A stretch of 64,000 nt of DNA from Halobacterium wangiae (GTDB lineage: Archaea > Halobacteriota > Halobacteria > Halobacteriales > Halobacteriaceae). Shown here piece after piece: positions 42,571-51,312 of this stretch. The notes beneath the pieces were generated by a model. That model was not told where the DNA came from and ran no database searches. It worked only from the letters and a program-made list of their open reading frames with translations. Each line of letters begins with the position of its first letter. Positions within the stretch are counted from its first letter, which is position 1. A program made the position numbers and the translations under genes. Where the stretch lies: assembly GCF_021249345.1 (NCBI RefSeq), contig NZ_CP089588.1:1240001-1304000 (forward strand), given 5' to 3'.

Positions 42571-43431
42571 TTAGCTGCCGTCGCCGGTCTCGATGGGTGC
42601 GTCCACGAGGTTGCCCCACTCGGTCCACGAGCCGTCGTAGTTGGTGACGTCGTCGTAGCCGAGCAGCTCGGAGAGCGCGAACCACGCGATCGATGAGCGC
42701 TCGCCGATGCGGCAGTAGGCGACGACCTCCTGGTCGTTCGTGATGCCGCCGTCCTCGTACAGCTTTGCGAGTTCGTCGTGGCTCTTGAACGTGCCGTCGT
42801 CGTTGACCGTCGCGGCCCACGAGATGTTCGACGCGCCGGGGATGTGGCCGCCGCGCTGGGCCGTCTCCTGGAGGCCCGGCGGGGCGAGGATCTCGCCGCT
42901 GAATTCCTCGGGGGAGCGCACGTCGACGAGCGGGATGCCGCGGTCGATGGCCTTCTCGACGTCGTCGCGGTAGGCGCGGATGCCGTCGAAGGGGCCGCGG
43001 GCGTCGTACTCCTGTGCGGAGAACTCCGGCACCTCGTCGGTGGTCGGGTAGTCGTTCTCGACCCAGTAGTCGCGGCCGCCGTCGAGGAGCTTCACGTCCT
43101 CGTGGCCGTAGTACTTGAACTGCCAGTAGGTGTAGGCGGCGAACCAGTTGGAGTTGTCGCCGTAGAGGACGACCGTAGAGTCCTCGGTGATGCCGTGGCT
43201 GCCCAGCAGGTCCGCGAAGTCCTCCTTCTCGAGGATGTCGCGCTGGGTCTGGTCCTGAAGCTGGGTCTCCCAGTTGAAGCCGATTGCGCCCGGCGCGTGG
43301 GCGTCGTCGTAGGCCTCGGTGTCGACGTCCACTTCGACGAGTCGGTAGTCGGGGTCGTCGCTCTGGAACTGATCGAGGTTGTCCTCGACCCAGTCGGCGG
43401 TGACGAGTACGTCGTTAGCGTAGTCTGCCAT
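42571..43431 (-). CDS. Thiosulfate sulfurtransferase, tandem rhodanese (TssA-like)
   Basis: A 286-residue protein with two rhodanese domains. The first (LVEVDVDTEAYDDAHAPGAI, VVLYGDNSNWFAAYTYW) lacks the catalytic Cys. The second carries it in AYCRIGERSSIAWFAL, with VDVRSPEEFSGE upstream. The CRIGERSS loop (seven residues after Cys to Trp) resembles thiosulfate:cyanide sulfurtransferases. It transfers sulfane sulfur, probably in cyanide detoxification or sulfur supply. The start is the ATG at MADYANDVLV. It diverges from a second tandem-rhodanese gene, so both may share control. Confidence 0.9.
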   Translation of the reverse strand: MADYANDVLVTADWVEDNLDQFQSDDPDYRLVEVDVDTEAYDDAHAPGAIGFNWETQLQDQTQRDILEKEDFADLLGSHGITEDSTVVLYGDNSNWFAAYTYWQFKYYGHEDVKLLDGGRDYWVENDYPTTDEVPEFSAQEYDARGPFDGIRAYRDDVEKAIDRGIPLVDVRSPEEFSGEILAPPGLQETAQRGGHIPGASNISWAATVNDDGTFKSHDELAKLYEDGGITNDQEVVAYCRIGERSSIAWFALSELLGYDDVTNYDGSWTEWGNLVDAPIETGDGS

Positions 43432-43641
43432 ACCACACTCTAGGACCCGCGGCCCCATAACTGTCAGACACCCCGGCAGGTTCCCCCGGCCGTCGAGTGT
43501 AGCGGCGAGGTTCGCCGGAACTCTGGTTCGGAGCCGGTCGCTGCAGCGACTGCCGGGAGAAGTACCGGCAGCGTCTGTCGCTACTCCGGAGCCGCGGCGA
43601 CGACCCGGACGCTAAGAGGGCGGCGTGCGTACCGCCACGCG

Positions 43642-44433
43642 ATGAACGACTGGGTCGTGACGACGGGGTGGCTCGCGGGCCGCCTCGCCGACGAGGCGGG
43701 CGAGGACGGTGGCCGGGTGCGCCTCGTCGACGTCCGGGACGCTTGGGAGTACGATGGCATCGGCCACGTCCCCGGCGCCGTGAACGTCCCGTTCGACGAG
43801 TTCCGGTCGACGGACGGGGCGGCCGGGATGATGCCCGACCGCGGGGACTGGGAGGCGCTGCTGTCGGCGGCGGGCGTCGCGCCCGAGGACACGCTCGTGG
43901 CGTACGACGACACCCACGGCGTGTTCGCCGCGCGCTTCCTCCTCACCGCACTCTACTTCGGCCACGAGGACCTGCGGCTGCTGGACGGCGACTACAGCGC
44001 CTGGATCCGGGACCACGAGGCGACCACCGAGGTGCCCGACGTCGACGAGACGGACTACCGGGCCGGGGACGCGCCAGCCGGCGTGTTCGTGGACGACGAG
44101 ACGGTACTGGCTGCCATCGACGACCCCGACGCTGTCCTCGTCGACACCCGCGAACCGTGGGAGTACGAGGAGGGCCACGTCCCCGGCGCGGTGAACCTCG
44201 ACTGGAAGGAGGTCGTCGACGCCGAGTCGCGCGGGCTGAAACCGCGCGAGGAGGTGGCCGAACTCCTCGAATCCCGGGGCGTGACGGCCGAGAAGCGCGT
44301 CGTCCTCTACTGCAACACTGCGCGCCGCATCAGCCACACGTTCGTCGTGCTGGGGTGGCTGGGCTACCCGGACGTGGCGTTCTACGAGGGGAGTCTCACG
44401 GAGTGGACCGAGCGCGGCCACCCGCTGGAGTAG
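43642..44433 (+). CDS. Sulfurtransferase, tandem rhodanese (TssB-like)
   Basis: A 263-residue protein with two rhodanese domains. The N-terminal one is inactive-looking (VAYDDTHGVFAARFLLTALY in place of the Cys loop). The second has VLVDTREPWEYEEGHVPGAV and the catalytic Cys in LYCNTARRISHTFVVLGWLG. The loop CNTARR differs from CRIGER of the divergent partner, so the two may prefer different sulfur donors or acceptors. The start ATG at 43642 gives WVVTTGWLAGRLAD. Only three bases separate its stop from that of the convergent transporter gene. Confidence 0.9.
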   Translation: MNDWVVTTGWLAGRLADEAGEDGGRVRLVDVRDAWEYDGIGHVPGAVNVPFDEFRSTDGAAGMMPDRGDWEALLSAAGVAPEDTLVAYDDTHGVFAARFLLTALYFGHEDLRLLDGDYSAWIRDHEATTEVPDVDETDYRAGDAPAGVFVDDETVLAAIDDPDAVLVDTREPWEYEEGHVPGAVNLDWKEVVDAESRGLKPREEVAELLESRGVTAEKRVVLYCNTARRISHTFVVLGWLGYPDVAFYEGSLTEWTERGHPLE

Positions 44434-44436
44434 CGC

Positions 44437-45429
44437 TCAGACGCGGCCGTTGTTCCGCTCGGCGGCGAGGAGTTCGGCGGCCTCGACGGTGAGCGCGACG
44501 ACCAGCGGGCCGGCGATGATGCCGACCGGGCCGACGGTGAGCAGACCGCCCGTGAAGCCGATGAAGTAGAGGCTCCCGGGGAGGTCCGCCGTCGACCGGG
44601 AGAGGCGGGGTCGCACAAGCACGTCGGGGAGCCACGCGACGATGACGCCCGCGACGACGAGGACGGTGAGCGCGCCGGTGACGTTCCCGACGGTGACCTG
44701 GTAGGCCGCGATGCCGAAGACGACCAGCGACGGTCCGACGATGGGGACGAACTGGAGGACTCCCGCCGCGACGGCGAGCGTGACCGGGTAGGGGACGCCG
44801 AGGACGAGGAACACCGGCAGCGCGAGGACGGTTGTGACGATGGCCGTCGCGGCCTGGAGGACGTAGATGGCGTACAGGGTGGCGGTCGCGCGCTTCCCGA
44901 GCGCGTGCGCGACGTCGTGGTAGGAGTCCGGCAGCGTCGCCAGGAACGCGCGCTCGGCCTTCTCGTGGGCCAGTAGCAGGCCGAACAGGAGCATCCCGAA
45001 CAGCGTCAGTTTCAGCGCGACGACGGGGAGCGCGGCGGCGGCGTCTACGGCGAGAGCCGCGGCGTAGGTGATCGCGGCGTCAACGACGAGGCTGATGTCG
45101 ACGGCGTACTCGTACTCCAGCACGGAGATCGGGTACTCCTCGGGGACGTCCCGGAGCGCGTCGAGCACCACGCCGATCCGGGTGCTGGCGAGGTAGAGGC
45201 CCAGCGCCACGGGGACGCCGACCAGGAGGGAGGCCAGGCCGGCCGTGGCGGCGCTGGCGAACCACCGGGAGAGGCCGAGGCGCTCGACGCGGTACAGCAG
45301 TGGGATGAGAAGGTAGGCGACCGTCCCGGCGAAGAAGACGGTGCCGATGACCGCGCCGAGCAACACTCCGGAGAGGACGAGCAGCCCCCCGAGGAGCCCG
45401 GCGAGGACGACGTTTCGCGACAGAGGCAC
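44437..45429 (-). CDS. AI-2E family transporter
   Basis: A membrane protein of about 330 residues of the AI-2E/PerM family with eight predicted helices. Typical features: early GLLVLSGVLLGAVIGTVFFA, the amphipathic middle (VVLDALRDVPEEYPISVLEY), ALGKRATATLYAIYVLQAA, VLQFVPIVGPSLVV and the closing VGPVGIIAGPLVVAL. Members export ions or small molecules; function here is open. I place the start at GTG 45429 (MPLSRNVVLAG), because a T-rich element sits about 27 bases upstream; a TTG nine codons earlier is the alternative. It diverges from the thiamine-type importer operon. Confidence 0.87.
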   Translation of the reverse strand: MPLSRNVVLAGLLGGLLVLSGVLLGAVIGTVFFAGTVAYLLIPLLYRVERLGLSRWFASAATAGLASLLVGVPVALGLYLASTRIGVVLDALRDVPEEYPISVLEYEYAVDISLVVDAAITYAAALAVDAAAALPVVALKLTLFGMLLFGLLLAHEKAERAFLATLPDSYHDVAHALGKRATATLYAIYVLQAATAIVTTVLALPVFLVLGVPYPVTLAVAAGVLQFVPIVGPSLVVFGIAAYQVTVGNVTGALTVLVVAGVIVAWLPDVLVRPRLSRSTADLPGSLYFIGFTGGLLTVGPVGIIAGPLVVALTVEAAELLAAERNNGRV

Positions 45430-45519
45430 GCCGGGGAGTACCGAGAGGACCGACAAAAGCGTTGGCTAGCGCTCCCGGAAGCGACGGTCTTTTCTACCAC
45501 AGGCTGGAACAACCCAGTA

Positions 45520-46572
45520 ATGAAACGACGAGCGTACCTGAGAACGGCCGGCGCGGGTGTCCTCGGACTCGCCACCGCGGGCTGCCTCGAAATCGGCGGA
45601 GGTGGGCCGTCCGGGCCGCTGACCGTCGCCACGTACGACTCCTTCTTCGGCGACGAGGGGACGGCGGGGCGGTGGCTCAAGGACGAGTGGGAGGCCGACC
45701 ACGACGTCGACATCGAGTTCACGGCGCCGAGCAACGGCATCAACGAGTTCATCCAGCGGAAGAAGCAGGGCGCAGACATCGAGGCCGACCTGTTCGTCGG
45801 GCTGAACACGGGCGAACTCGTTCGCGTCGACGAACAGCTACCGGACCAGGACCTCTTCGACTCGCTCGGCGACGTCGCGGGTACCAACAACATCAAGGAG
45901 AGCCTCCGCATCGACCCCCAGAATCGCGCGCTGCCCTACGACACCGGCTACATCACACTCGTGTACGACGGCACCGAGGTGGAGAACCCGAGCACCTTCG
46001 AGGCGCTGCTCGAACCGGAGTACGAGGGCACGCTCCTCGCGCAGAACGCCCAGTCCAGCGACCCCGGACGGGCGTTCCTGCTCTGGACCGTCCACGAGTT
46101 CGGCCCGGAGGGCTACCTCGACTACTGGGAGGGCCTCGTCGAGAACGACGTCCGCGTCCTCGACGACTGGCAACCGTCCTACGACGCGTTCCTCAACGAC
46201 GAGCGACCCATCGTCGTCTCCTACTCCACCGACCAGGTGTACTACAACGACGAGGACGAGATCCCCCACCACCAGGTCGGCTTCCTCGACGACCAGGGGT
46301 ACGCGAACCCGGAGACGGTGGCGCGGTTCGCCGACGCCGACCGCTCGGAGACGGCCGCGGAGTTCGTCGAGTTCGTGCTCACCGACGAGGCCCAGCGGAA
46401 CGTCGCCGTCAACAACGTCCAGTTCCCGGCCACGACGACGGCGGAGCTGCCCGAGGAGTACGCCCAGTACGCCTACGAGCCGCCGGAGCCGGTCACGTTT
46501 ACGTACGACGAACTCGCAGGGAACGTCGAGGAGTGGACAGAATCGTGGGCACAGCAGGTCGCGAGCAACTGA
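45520..46572 (+). CDS. thiB: Thiamine-type ABC transporter substrate-binding lipoprotein
   Basis: A 350-residue binding protein. The N terminus MKRRAYLRTAGAGVLGLATA followed by GC combines a twin-arginine motif with a lipobox (ATAGC), so it is Tat-exported and lipid-anchored, as usual in haloarchaea. The body shows TVATYDSFFGDEGTAGRWLK, SNGINEFIQRKKQGADIEAD, LPYDTGYITLVYDGTEVENP and AQSSDPGRAFLLWTV, matching the ThiB/TbpA family. Thiamine is the best guess; iron or polyamines are less likely. It begins an operon with the permease and ATPase genes. Confidence 0.88.
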   Translation: MKRRAYLRTAGAGVLGLATAGCLEIGGGGPSGPLTVATYDSFFGDEGTAGRWLKDEWEADHDVDIEFTAPSNGINEFIQRKKQGADIEADLFVGLNTGELVRVDEQLPDQDLFDSLGDVAGTNNIKESLRIDPQNRALPYDTGYITLVYDGTEVENPSTFEALLEPEYEGTLLAQNAQSSDPGRAFLLWTVHEFGPEGYLDYWEGLVENDVRVLDDWQPSYDAFLNDERPIVVSYSTDQVYYNDEDEIPHHQVGFLDDQGYANPETVARFADADRSETAAEFVEFVLTDEAQRNVAVNNVQFPATTTAELPEEYAQYAYEPPEPVTFTYDELAGNVEEWTESWAQQVASN

Positions 46573-48401
46573 CGGCGGCCGCCGACCGACTGGGACTCAC
46601 CGCGACCGTCGAGCGACTGGGGCTGCGGGCGGCCGGCGTCCTCACGCTCCTCGTCCTCGGTGTGGTCTTCTACTACCCCGTCTGGTCGGTGTTCGCCGAG
46701 GCGTTCGGGAGCGCCGCCGCGCCCGTCCGCGCAGTGCTCACTTCGGAGTTCTACCTGGGCGCCGCCCACGGCCTGTTCACGGACCCGCTGGGGGTGCCGG
46801 GCGACGTGCTCGCGTGGCTGGCGAGCGTGCGCGTCCACGCGGCGTGGACCGGCCTGCTTCCCGACGTCTGGGTGACCTACCCCCGCCTGCGGAAGGGGCT
46901 GTTCGGGTTCACGACCTACCAGGCCGCACTCTCGACACTGGCGAGCGTCGTACTCGGGCTGCCCGGGGCGTACGTACTCGCGCGCTTCGAGTTCCCCGGG
47001 CGGCGCACGCTGAAGGCGCTCACCATCCTCCCGTTCGTCCTCCCCTCCATCATGGTCGTCGTCGGCTTCGTCGCGACGTTCGGCCAGTTCGGCACCGTCA
47101 ACGACCTGCTCGCGGCGCTCGGCATCGGCCGCGTCCAGATGCTGTACACGCTGGAACTGGTGGTTCTCGCCCACGCGTTCTACAACGCGCCGCTGGTCAC
47201 CCGGATGGTCGGGACGGCCTGGGAGAACGTCGACGCCAGCGCCGTCGAGACGGCGCGGTCGCTCGGCGCGAACCCGCTGCGGGCGTTCCGCGACGTCGTC
47301 GCTCCGCAGCTGTTGCCGGCACTCGCCGCGAGCGCGGTGCTGACGTTCGTGTTCACGTTCATGACGTTCCCCATCGTGCTCGCGCTCGGCGGCCTCCAGC
47401 TCGCCACCGTCGAGGTGTGGCTGTACGCCCGCGTTCAGCAACTCGACTACGAGACGGCGGCCGCCCTCGCCACGCTGGAGACGCTGTTCTCGCTGACCCT
47501 GACGTACGTCTACCTGCGCTACGAGGCGCGGCGCGCGGCGAGCGGCACGAACAACCCACTCCCGCGGAGTCGGCTCTTCGACGCCGAGACCGCTCGTGAG
47601 TGGTTCGTCCGGGCCGGAATCGGCGTCTACGGGGTCGTCGTGGCGTTCGTCTTCCTCGCGCCGCTGGCGAGCATGGTGCTGGCGAGCTTCGGCGGCGCCG
47701 CCGACCCCACGCTGGAGTGGTGGCGCTTCCTCGTCGAACGCCAGTCCGGGAGCCGCACGCAGCCCTCGACGGCGGTGTGGAACTCGTTGGTGTTCGGCGT
47801 CGGGGCGCTCGCGCTCGCGCTCCCGATGGGCGTCGTCGTCGCGGCGTTCTCCGCGCGCGGCGGCCGCGGCCGGAAGGTCGTCGACGCGGTGCTGATGGCG
47901 CCCATCGCCGTCTCGGGCATCGTCGTCGGGTTTGGGATGTTGCAGTCGCTCGTGTTCGGCGTGGAGCTGTTCGGCACCAGAGTCAGCGTGGTCGGGCCCG
48001 CAGTCGTCGTCGCCGCCCACGCCGTCGCGGGCTATCCGTTCGTCGTGCGGAACGTCGCGCCGATGCTGTCGGCCGTCGACAGCCGGCTCGTGGAGTCCGC
48101 GCGGGCGCTCGGCGCGAGTCGGGGGCGGGCGCTCTGGGACGTGGAACTGCCCCTCGTCTGGCCGGGCGTGCTGGCGGGCGCGGCGTTCGCGTTCGCCATC
48201 AGCATCGGCGAGTTCGACGCCACCGTGTTGCTCGCGAGCGACGGCGCGTACACGATGCCAGTCGCCCTGAAGCGCTACCTCGTCGACCGTACGGCCGGCC
48301 CGAGCGTCGGCCCGGCGGCCGCGATGGGGACGGTCCTGCTGGTCGTCACGGCCGCCAGTTTCGTGGTCATCGACCGCGTCGGGGGGCGGTACAGACCGTG
48401 A
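46545..48401 (+). CDS. thiP: Thiamine-type ABC permease, two fused transport domains
   Basis: A permease of about 618 residues with two BPD_transp_1 domains, as usual for ThiP and FbpB. EAA loops are ETARSLGANPLRAFRDVVAP (first half) and ESARALGASRGRALWDVELP (second half). About 12 TM helices. The gene begins inside thiB. I take GTG 46545, which has GAGGAG at a good ribosome-binding distance; GTG 46533 is an in-frame alternative. This 28-base overlap indicates translational coupling. Its TGA overlaps the ATPase GTG. Confidence 0.87.
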   Translation: MGTAGREQLTAAADRLGLTATVERLGLRAAGVLTLLVLGVVFYYPVWSVFAEAFGSAAAPVRAVLTSEFYLGAAHGLFTDPLGVPGDVLAWLASVRVHAAWTGLLPDVWVTYPRLRKGLFGFTTYQAALSTLASVVLGLPGAYVLARFEFPGRRTLKALTILPFVLPSIMVVVGFVATFGQFGTVNDLLAALGIGRVQMLYTLELVVLAHAFYNAPLVTRMVGTAWENVDASAVETARSLGANPLRAFRDVVAPQLLPALAASAVLTFVFTFMTFPIVLALGGLQLATVEVWLYARVQQLDYETAAALATLETLFSLTLTYVYLRYEARRAASGTNNPLPRSRLFDAETAREWFVRAGIGVYGVVVAFVFLAPLASMVLASFGGAADPTLEWWRFLVERQSGSRTQPSTAVWNSLVFGVGALALALPMGVVVAAFSARGGRGRKVVDAVLMAPIAVSGIVVGFGMLQSLVFGVELFGTRVSVVGPAVVVAAHAVAGYPFVVRNVAPMLSAVDSRLVESARALGASRGRALWDVELPLVWPGVLAGAAFAFAISIGEFDATVLLASDGAYTMPVALKRYLVDRTAGPSVGPAAAMGTVLLVVTAASFVVIDRVGGRYRP

Positions 48402-49417
48402 CCAGCCTCGAACTCGACGGCGTGACCAGACGGTTCGGCGGGACGACCGCCGTCGACGACGTGAGCCTCACTGTCGAGGACGGCGAGTTCTTCACGCTCG
48501 TCGGCCCCTCGGGGTGCGGGAAGACGACGACCCTCCGCCTGATCGCTGGCTTCGAGTCGCCCGACGAGGGCGACGTCCGCTTCGGCGGCGAGTCGATGAC
48601 CGGCGTCCCCCCGGAGGACCGCGACGTCGGCATCGTCTTCCAGAGCTACGCGCTGTTCCCCCACATGAGCGTCGCGGAGAACGTCGCCTACGGCCTGCGC
48701 TTCCGGGACCCGCCCGGCGACCAGACGACCGACGAGCGCGTCGACGAACTGCTCGAACTCGTCGACATGCCGGGGATGGGCGACCGCTCGCCCGACCAGC
48801 TCTCCGGCGGGCAACAGCAGCGTGTCGCACTCGCCCGGGCGCTCGCCCCCGGCCCCTCGGTGCTGCTGCTCGACGAACCCATGAGCGCCCTCGACGCCCG
48901 CCTGCGCGAGCGACTGCGCGTGCAGGTCAAGCAGATCCAGTCGGAACTCGACATCACCACCGTCTACGTCACGCACGACCAGGAGGAGGCGCTCTCCATC
49001 TCCGACCGCCTCGCGGTACTGAACGCCGGCCGCGTCGAACAGGTCGGCACGCCCGAGGCGGTGTACCGCGAACCGGCCTCCCGATTCGTCGCGTCGTTCC
49101 TCGGGGACAACAACGTCTTCGACGGCGGCATTCCAGTCGAAACGAAGGGGTGTTCTATTCGTGTCGGCGGAACCGAATTCGAAGTCGGAGAGCAGACAGA
49201 CGGTAGAACGACGGTCTGTGTGCGACCGGAGTCCCTTCGGTTCGACTGCGTGCACAACCGCTTCGCGGTGCGCGTCGAGAGCGTCGAGTTCCTCGGGGAC
49301 GCCTACCGCGTCCACTGTGACTGGGACGGCCGCGACGTCCTCGTGAAGACCCGGGAGGCGCCGCCGACCGGGGAGGGGACGCTCGGGTTCGACCCCGCGG
49401 ACGCGACGCTTCTCTGA
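48398..49417 (+). CDS. thiQ: Thiamine-type ABC transporter ATPase
   Basis: A 339-residue ATPase of the PotA/FbpC/ThiQ class: Walker A GPSGCGKTTT, Q-loop VFQSYALFPHMSVAENV, signature LSGGQQQRVALARAL, Walker B VLLLDEPMSALD, H-loop VTHDQEEAL. A C-terminal TOBE-like regulatory domain follows (VCVRPESLRF). The linker at residues 245-252 reads PVETKG and is encoded by an exact origin-box-like sequence (49130-49152). It starts with GTG 48398 overlapping the permease stop. Three bases separate it from the convergent methyltransferase gene. Confidence 0.92.
   Translation: MTSLELDGVTRRFGGTTAVDDVSLTVEDGEFFTLVGPSGCGKTTTLRLIAGFESPDEGDVRFGGESMTGVPPEDRDVGIVFQSYALFPHMSVAENVAYGLRFRDPPGDQTTDERVDELLELVDMPGMGDRSPDQLSGGQQQRVALARALAPGPSVLLLDEPMSALDARLRERLRVQVKQIQSELDITTVYVTHDQEEALSISDRLAVLNAGRVEQVGTPEAVYREPASRFVASFLGDNNVFDGGIPVETKGCSIRVGGTEFEVGEQTDGRTTVCVRPESLRFDCVHNRFAVRVESVEFLGDAYRVHCDWDGRDVLVKTREAPPTGEGTLGFDPADATLL
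49130..49152 (+). other. Origin-recognition-box-like element inside thiQ
   Basis: ATTCC, then AGTCGAAACGAAGGGGTG: the same core as the ORBs at orc1, embedded in coding sequence about 6.8 kb from the nearest origin box. It encodes IPVETKGC at the junction between the ATPase core and the C-terminal domain, where an extra peptide would be tolerated. Confidence 0.65.
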
Positions 49418-49420
49418 GGA

Positions 49421-50098
49421 CTACGGCGCGACCCCGACGGTCAGGAGAGTCCCGTAGGTACGGTAGCGTTCGACCATCTCCTCGCGCGTGTCGAAGCCCT
49501 CGTGAGGGAACGCACTCTCCGGCGGAATCTCGACGTCGCGGTCGGCGACGTTGTCCTGCTCCGTGACGTGGAGGCCGGCGTCCCGGAACGCCTCGCGGTA
49601 GGTCGGGCGGTCCCAGCGCGTCATCTGGACGGCGATGTTCTCCTGCCAGTTGTGGCTGTGGACGTTCTCCTCGTAGTAGTTCACCGCGCAGTAGAACGTC
49701 CCGCCGGGTCGCAGAATCCGTCGGATCTCCGCGAGGGTCTCGTGGGGGTCGGCGGCGTAGTAGAACGCCTCCATCGAGAAGACGTGGTCGACGCTGTCGT
49801 CGGCGAACGGCAGGGAGCCGAAGTCGCCGACCACGAACCCGATCCGGTCGTCGTCGGTGTACGACCGGGCGTTGCGCGCCATCTCCGGGGCGCCGTCGAG
49901 ACCGTAGCCGCGGGCGACGCCGCGTTCCCGGAGCGCGCGGAGCGCGTACCCGCTGCCGGTGCCGAGGTCCAGGACGAAGTCGTCGTCCTCGACGGGCATC
50001 CGGGCGAGCACGTGCTTGGCGGTCTGCCAGTGGCGCTCCTCCATCCCCCGGTCGCGGCCCGAGGCCGCCCACTCGTCGAACTCCTCGCGAACGCTCAT
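49421..50098 (-). CDS. SAM-dependent methyltransferase
   Basis: A 225-residue class I methyltransferase. SAM motif VLDLGTGSGYALRALRERGV, acidic YGLDGAPEMARNAR, FVVGDFGSLPFADDSVDHVF and post-motif RILRPGGTFYCAVNYYEEN. It resembles UbiE/COQ5-like small-molecule methyltransferases; the substrate is unknown. The start is the ATG at MSVREEFDEWAASGRDRGME; that beginning, with an early RDRGMEERH, is common in haloarchaeal members. It diverges from the DUF2391 gene. Confidence 0.88.
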   Translation of the reverse strand: MSVREEFDEWAASGRDRGMEERHWQTAKHVLARMPVEDDDFVLDLGTGSGYALRALRERGVARGYGLDGAPEMARNARSYTDDDRIGFVVGDFGSLPFADDSVDHVFSMEAFYYAADPHETLAEIRRILRPGGTFYCAVNYYEENVHSHNWQENIAVQMTRWDRPTYREAFRDAGLHVTEQDNVADRDVEIPPESAFPHEGFDTREEMVERYRTYGTLLTVGVAP

Positions 50099-50224
50099 AC
50101 CGGGGGGATGCTTGCGGACGGGAAAACGACACCGGAGTCGGTCCTGTCCCGGTGTCACCGACGACCTCGCCGGGAGCACCCCGCCAGTCGGTGGCGTTTT
50201 CCCCGCGCTTGACCTTGGGAGGGT

Positions 50225-50662
50225 ATGGTCGGTCGGAACCAGCGGTACGCGCTCGCCGACTCCGCCCAGCAGGTCGTCGGCGGCTTCCTACTCGCGGGGC
50301 CGTTCGTCGTCACCGAGGAGGTGTGGCTGCTCGCCAACGAGATGGCGTGGTACAACGTGGTGGTGACGGTGGCTATCGTGTTCGCCATCGGCTACGGCGC
50401 GCTCTACCAGGCCGACTCCGGGCGCGACCCGGACCGCGAGGCGGAGGTCGGCGGGATTCCCGTGCGCTTCGTCTCCCTGATGGTCGTCTCCTTCGGCTCG
50501 GTGCTGGTCCTCGGACTCGCGATCACCGCGCCGACGACGTTCGCCGAACAGCTCGAACTCGGCACCGAGCCGGCAGTGATCGCGGCGCTCACGCTGAAAG
50601 CGACGTCAGTCGGCGCCATCTTCAGCGTCGTCGGCGCCGCGACGGCCGACAGCGTGTTCTGA
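50225..50662 (+). CDS. DUF2391 membrane protein
   Basis: A 145-residue protein with four predicted helices (VVGGFLLAGPFVVTEEVWLL, VVVTVAIVFAIGYGALY, LMVVSFGSVLVLGLAITAP, TLKATSVGAIFSVVGAATAD). It matches DUF2391 (the TIGR02587 type), whose N-terminal GGFLLAGPF and the conserved acidic residues within the first helix are characteristic. Function unknown. The next gene starts about 50 bases downstream on the same strand, with its own TATA-like ATTAAG. Confidence 0.82.
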   Translation: MVGRNQRYALADSAQQVVGGFLLAGPFVVTEEVWLLANEMAWYNVVVTVAIVFAIGYGALYQADSGRDPDREAEVGGIPVRFVSLMVVSFGSVLVLGLAITAPTTFAEQLELGTEPAVIAALTLKATSVGAIFSVVGAATADSVF

Positions 50663-50709
50663 CCGCCGCCACCCGCAACATTAAGACGACGCGACCGTTC
50701 TCCTGCGGT

Positions 50710-51288
50710 ATGGACTACGACCTCGCCATCGAGGGTGCACCCGACGCTGTCCCGGGTGGCACTGTCGTACTGTTGCTCCACCCGAGCACGGGCGAGACGG
50801 ACCGGATGGACACCGACTTCCTGAAGACCGACACCGACCACTTCCTCGTGGTCTCCACGCGGACCACCGCCCGCGAGGTGACCCAGAAACTGGAGTACTA
50901 CGACGTCGACGAGGACCGCGCGGAGATCCTCGACACGCTCTCCGTCGAACGCGGCTACTCTCGACGGGGCGCCAGCCACATCCACTACGTCTCCTCGCCC
51001 GACGACGTCGACGGCATCCTCTCGGCCGTCGAGTCGTTCCTCGCGGACAACACGGGGAAGCGCCGCGTGAGCTTCGACTCGCTCACGGAGCTCGCCTACT
51101 ACGCCGACGAGGAGCGTGCGCTCGACGCGCTCGTGCGCCTCGGCGAACTCCTCGAGGCACACGACGCCGTGGCGCTCGTCCACGTCTCCCAGGAGGTCCA
51201 CGACGACTTCGTCCTCGAGCAGTTCCGGGACGCCAGCGACCTCGTCGTCGAACTCGGCGAGGGCGGGGACGTCGTCACCGACTACTGA
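50710..51288 (+). CDS. Haloarchaeal RecA-fold-like protein without clear Walker A (DUF7090-like)
   Basis: A 192-residue protein. Pattern of strands and helices (GTVVLLLHPSTGETDRMDTD, FLVVSTRTTAREVTQKLEYY, IHYVSSPDDVDGILSAVESF, AVALVHVSQEVHDDF) resembles the RecA/KaiC-like fold of haloarchaeal HTR-like proteins. The P-loop position reads HPSTGETD instead of GxxxxGKT, so ATP binding is doubtful. Function unknown, perhaps structural or signalling. Convergent with the next gene at 24 bases. ATTAAG about 33 bases before the ATG fits a promoter. Confidence 0.68.
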   Translation: MDYDLAIEGAPDAVPGGTVVLLLHPSTGETDRMDTDFLKTDTDHFLVVSTRTTAREVTQKLEYYDVDEDRAEILDTLSVERGYSRRGASHIHYVSSPDDVDGILSAVESFLADNTGKRRVSFDSLTELAYYADEERALDALVRLGELLEAHDAVALVHVSQEVHDDFVLEQFRDASDLVVELGEGGDVVTDY

Positions 51289-51312
51289 CTGCGCTCGCGC
51301 GGGAAGAACACG

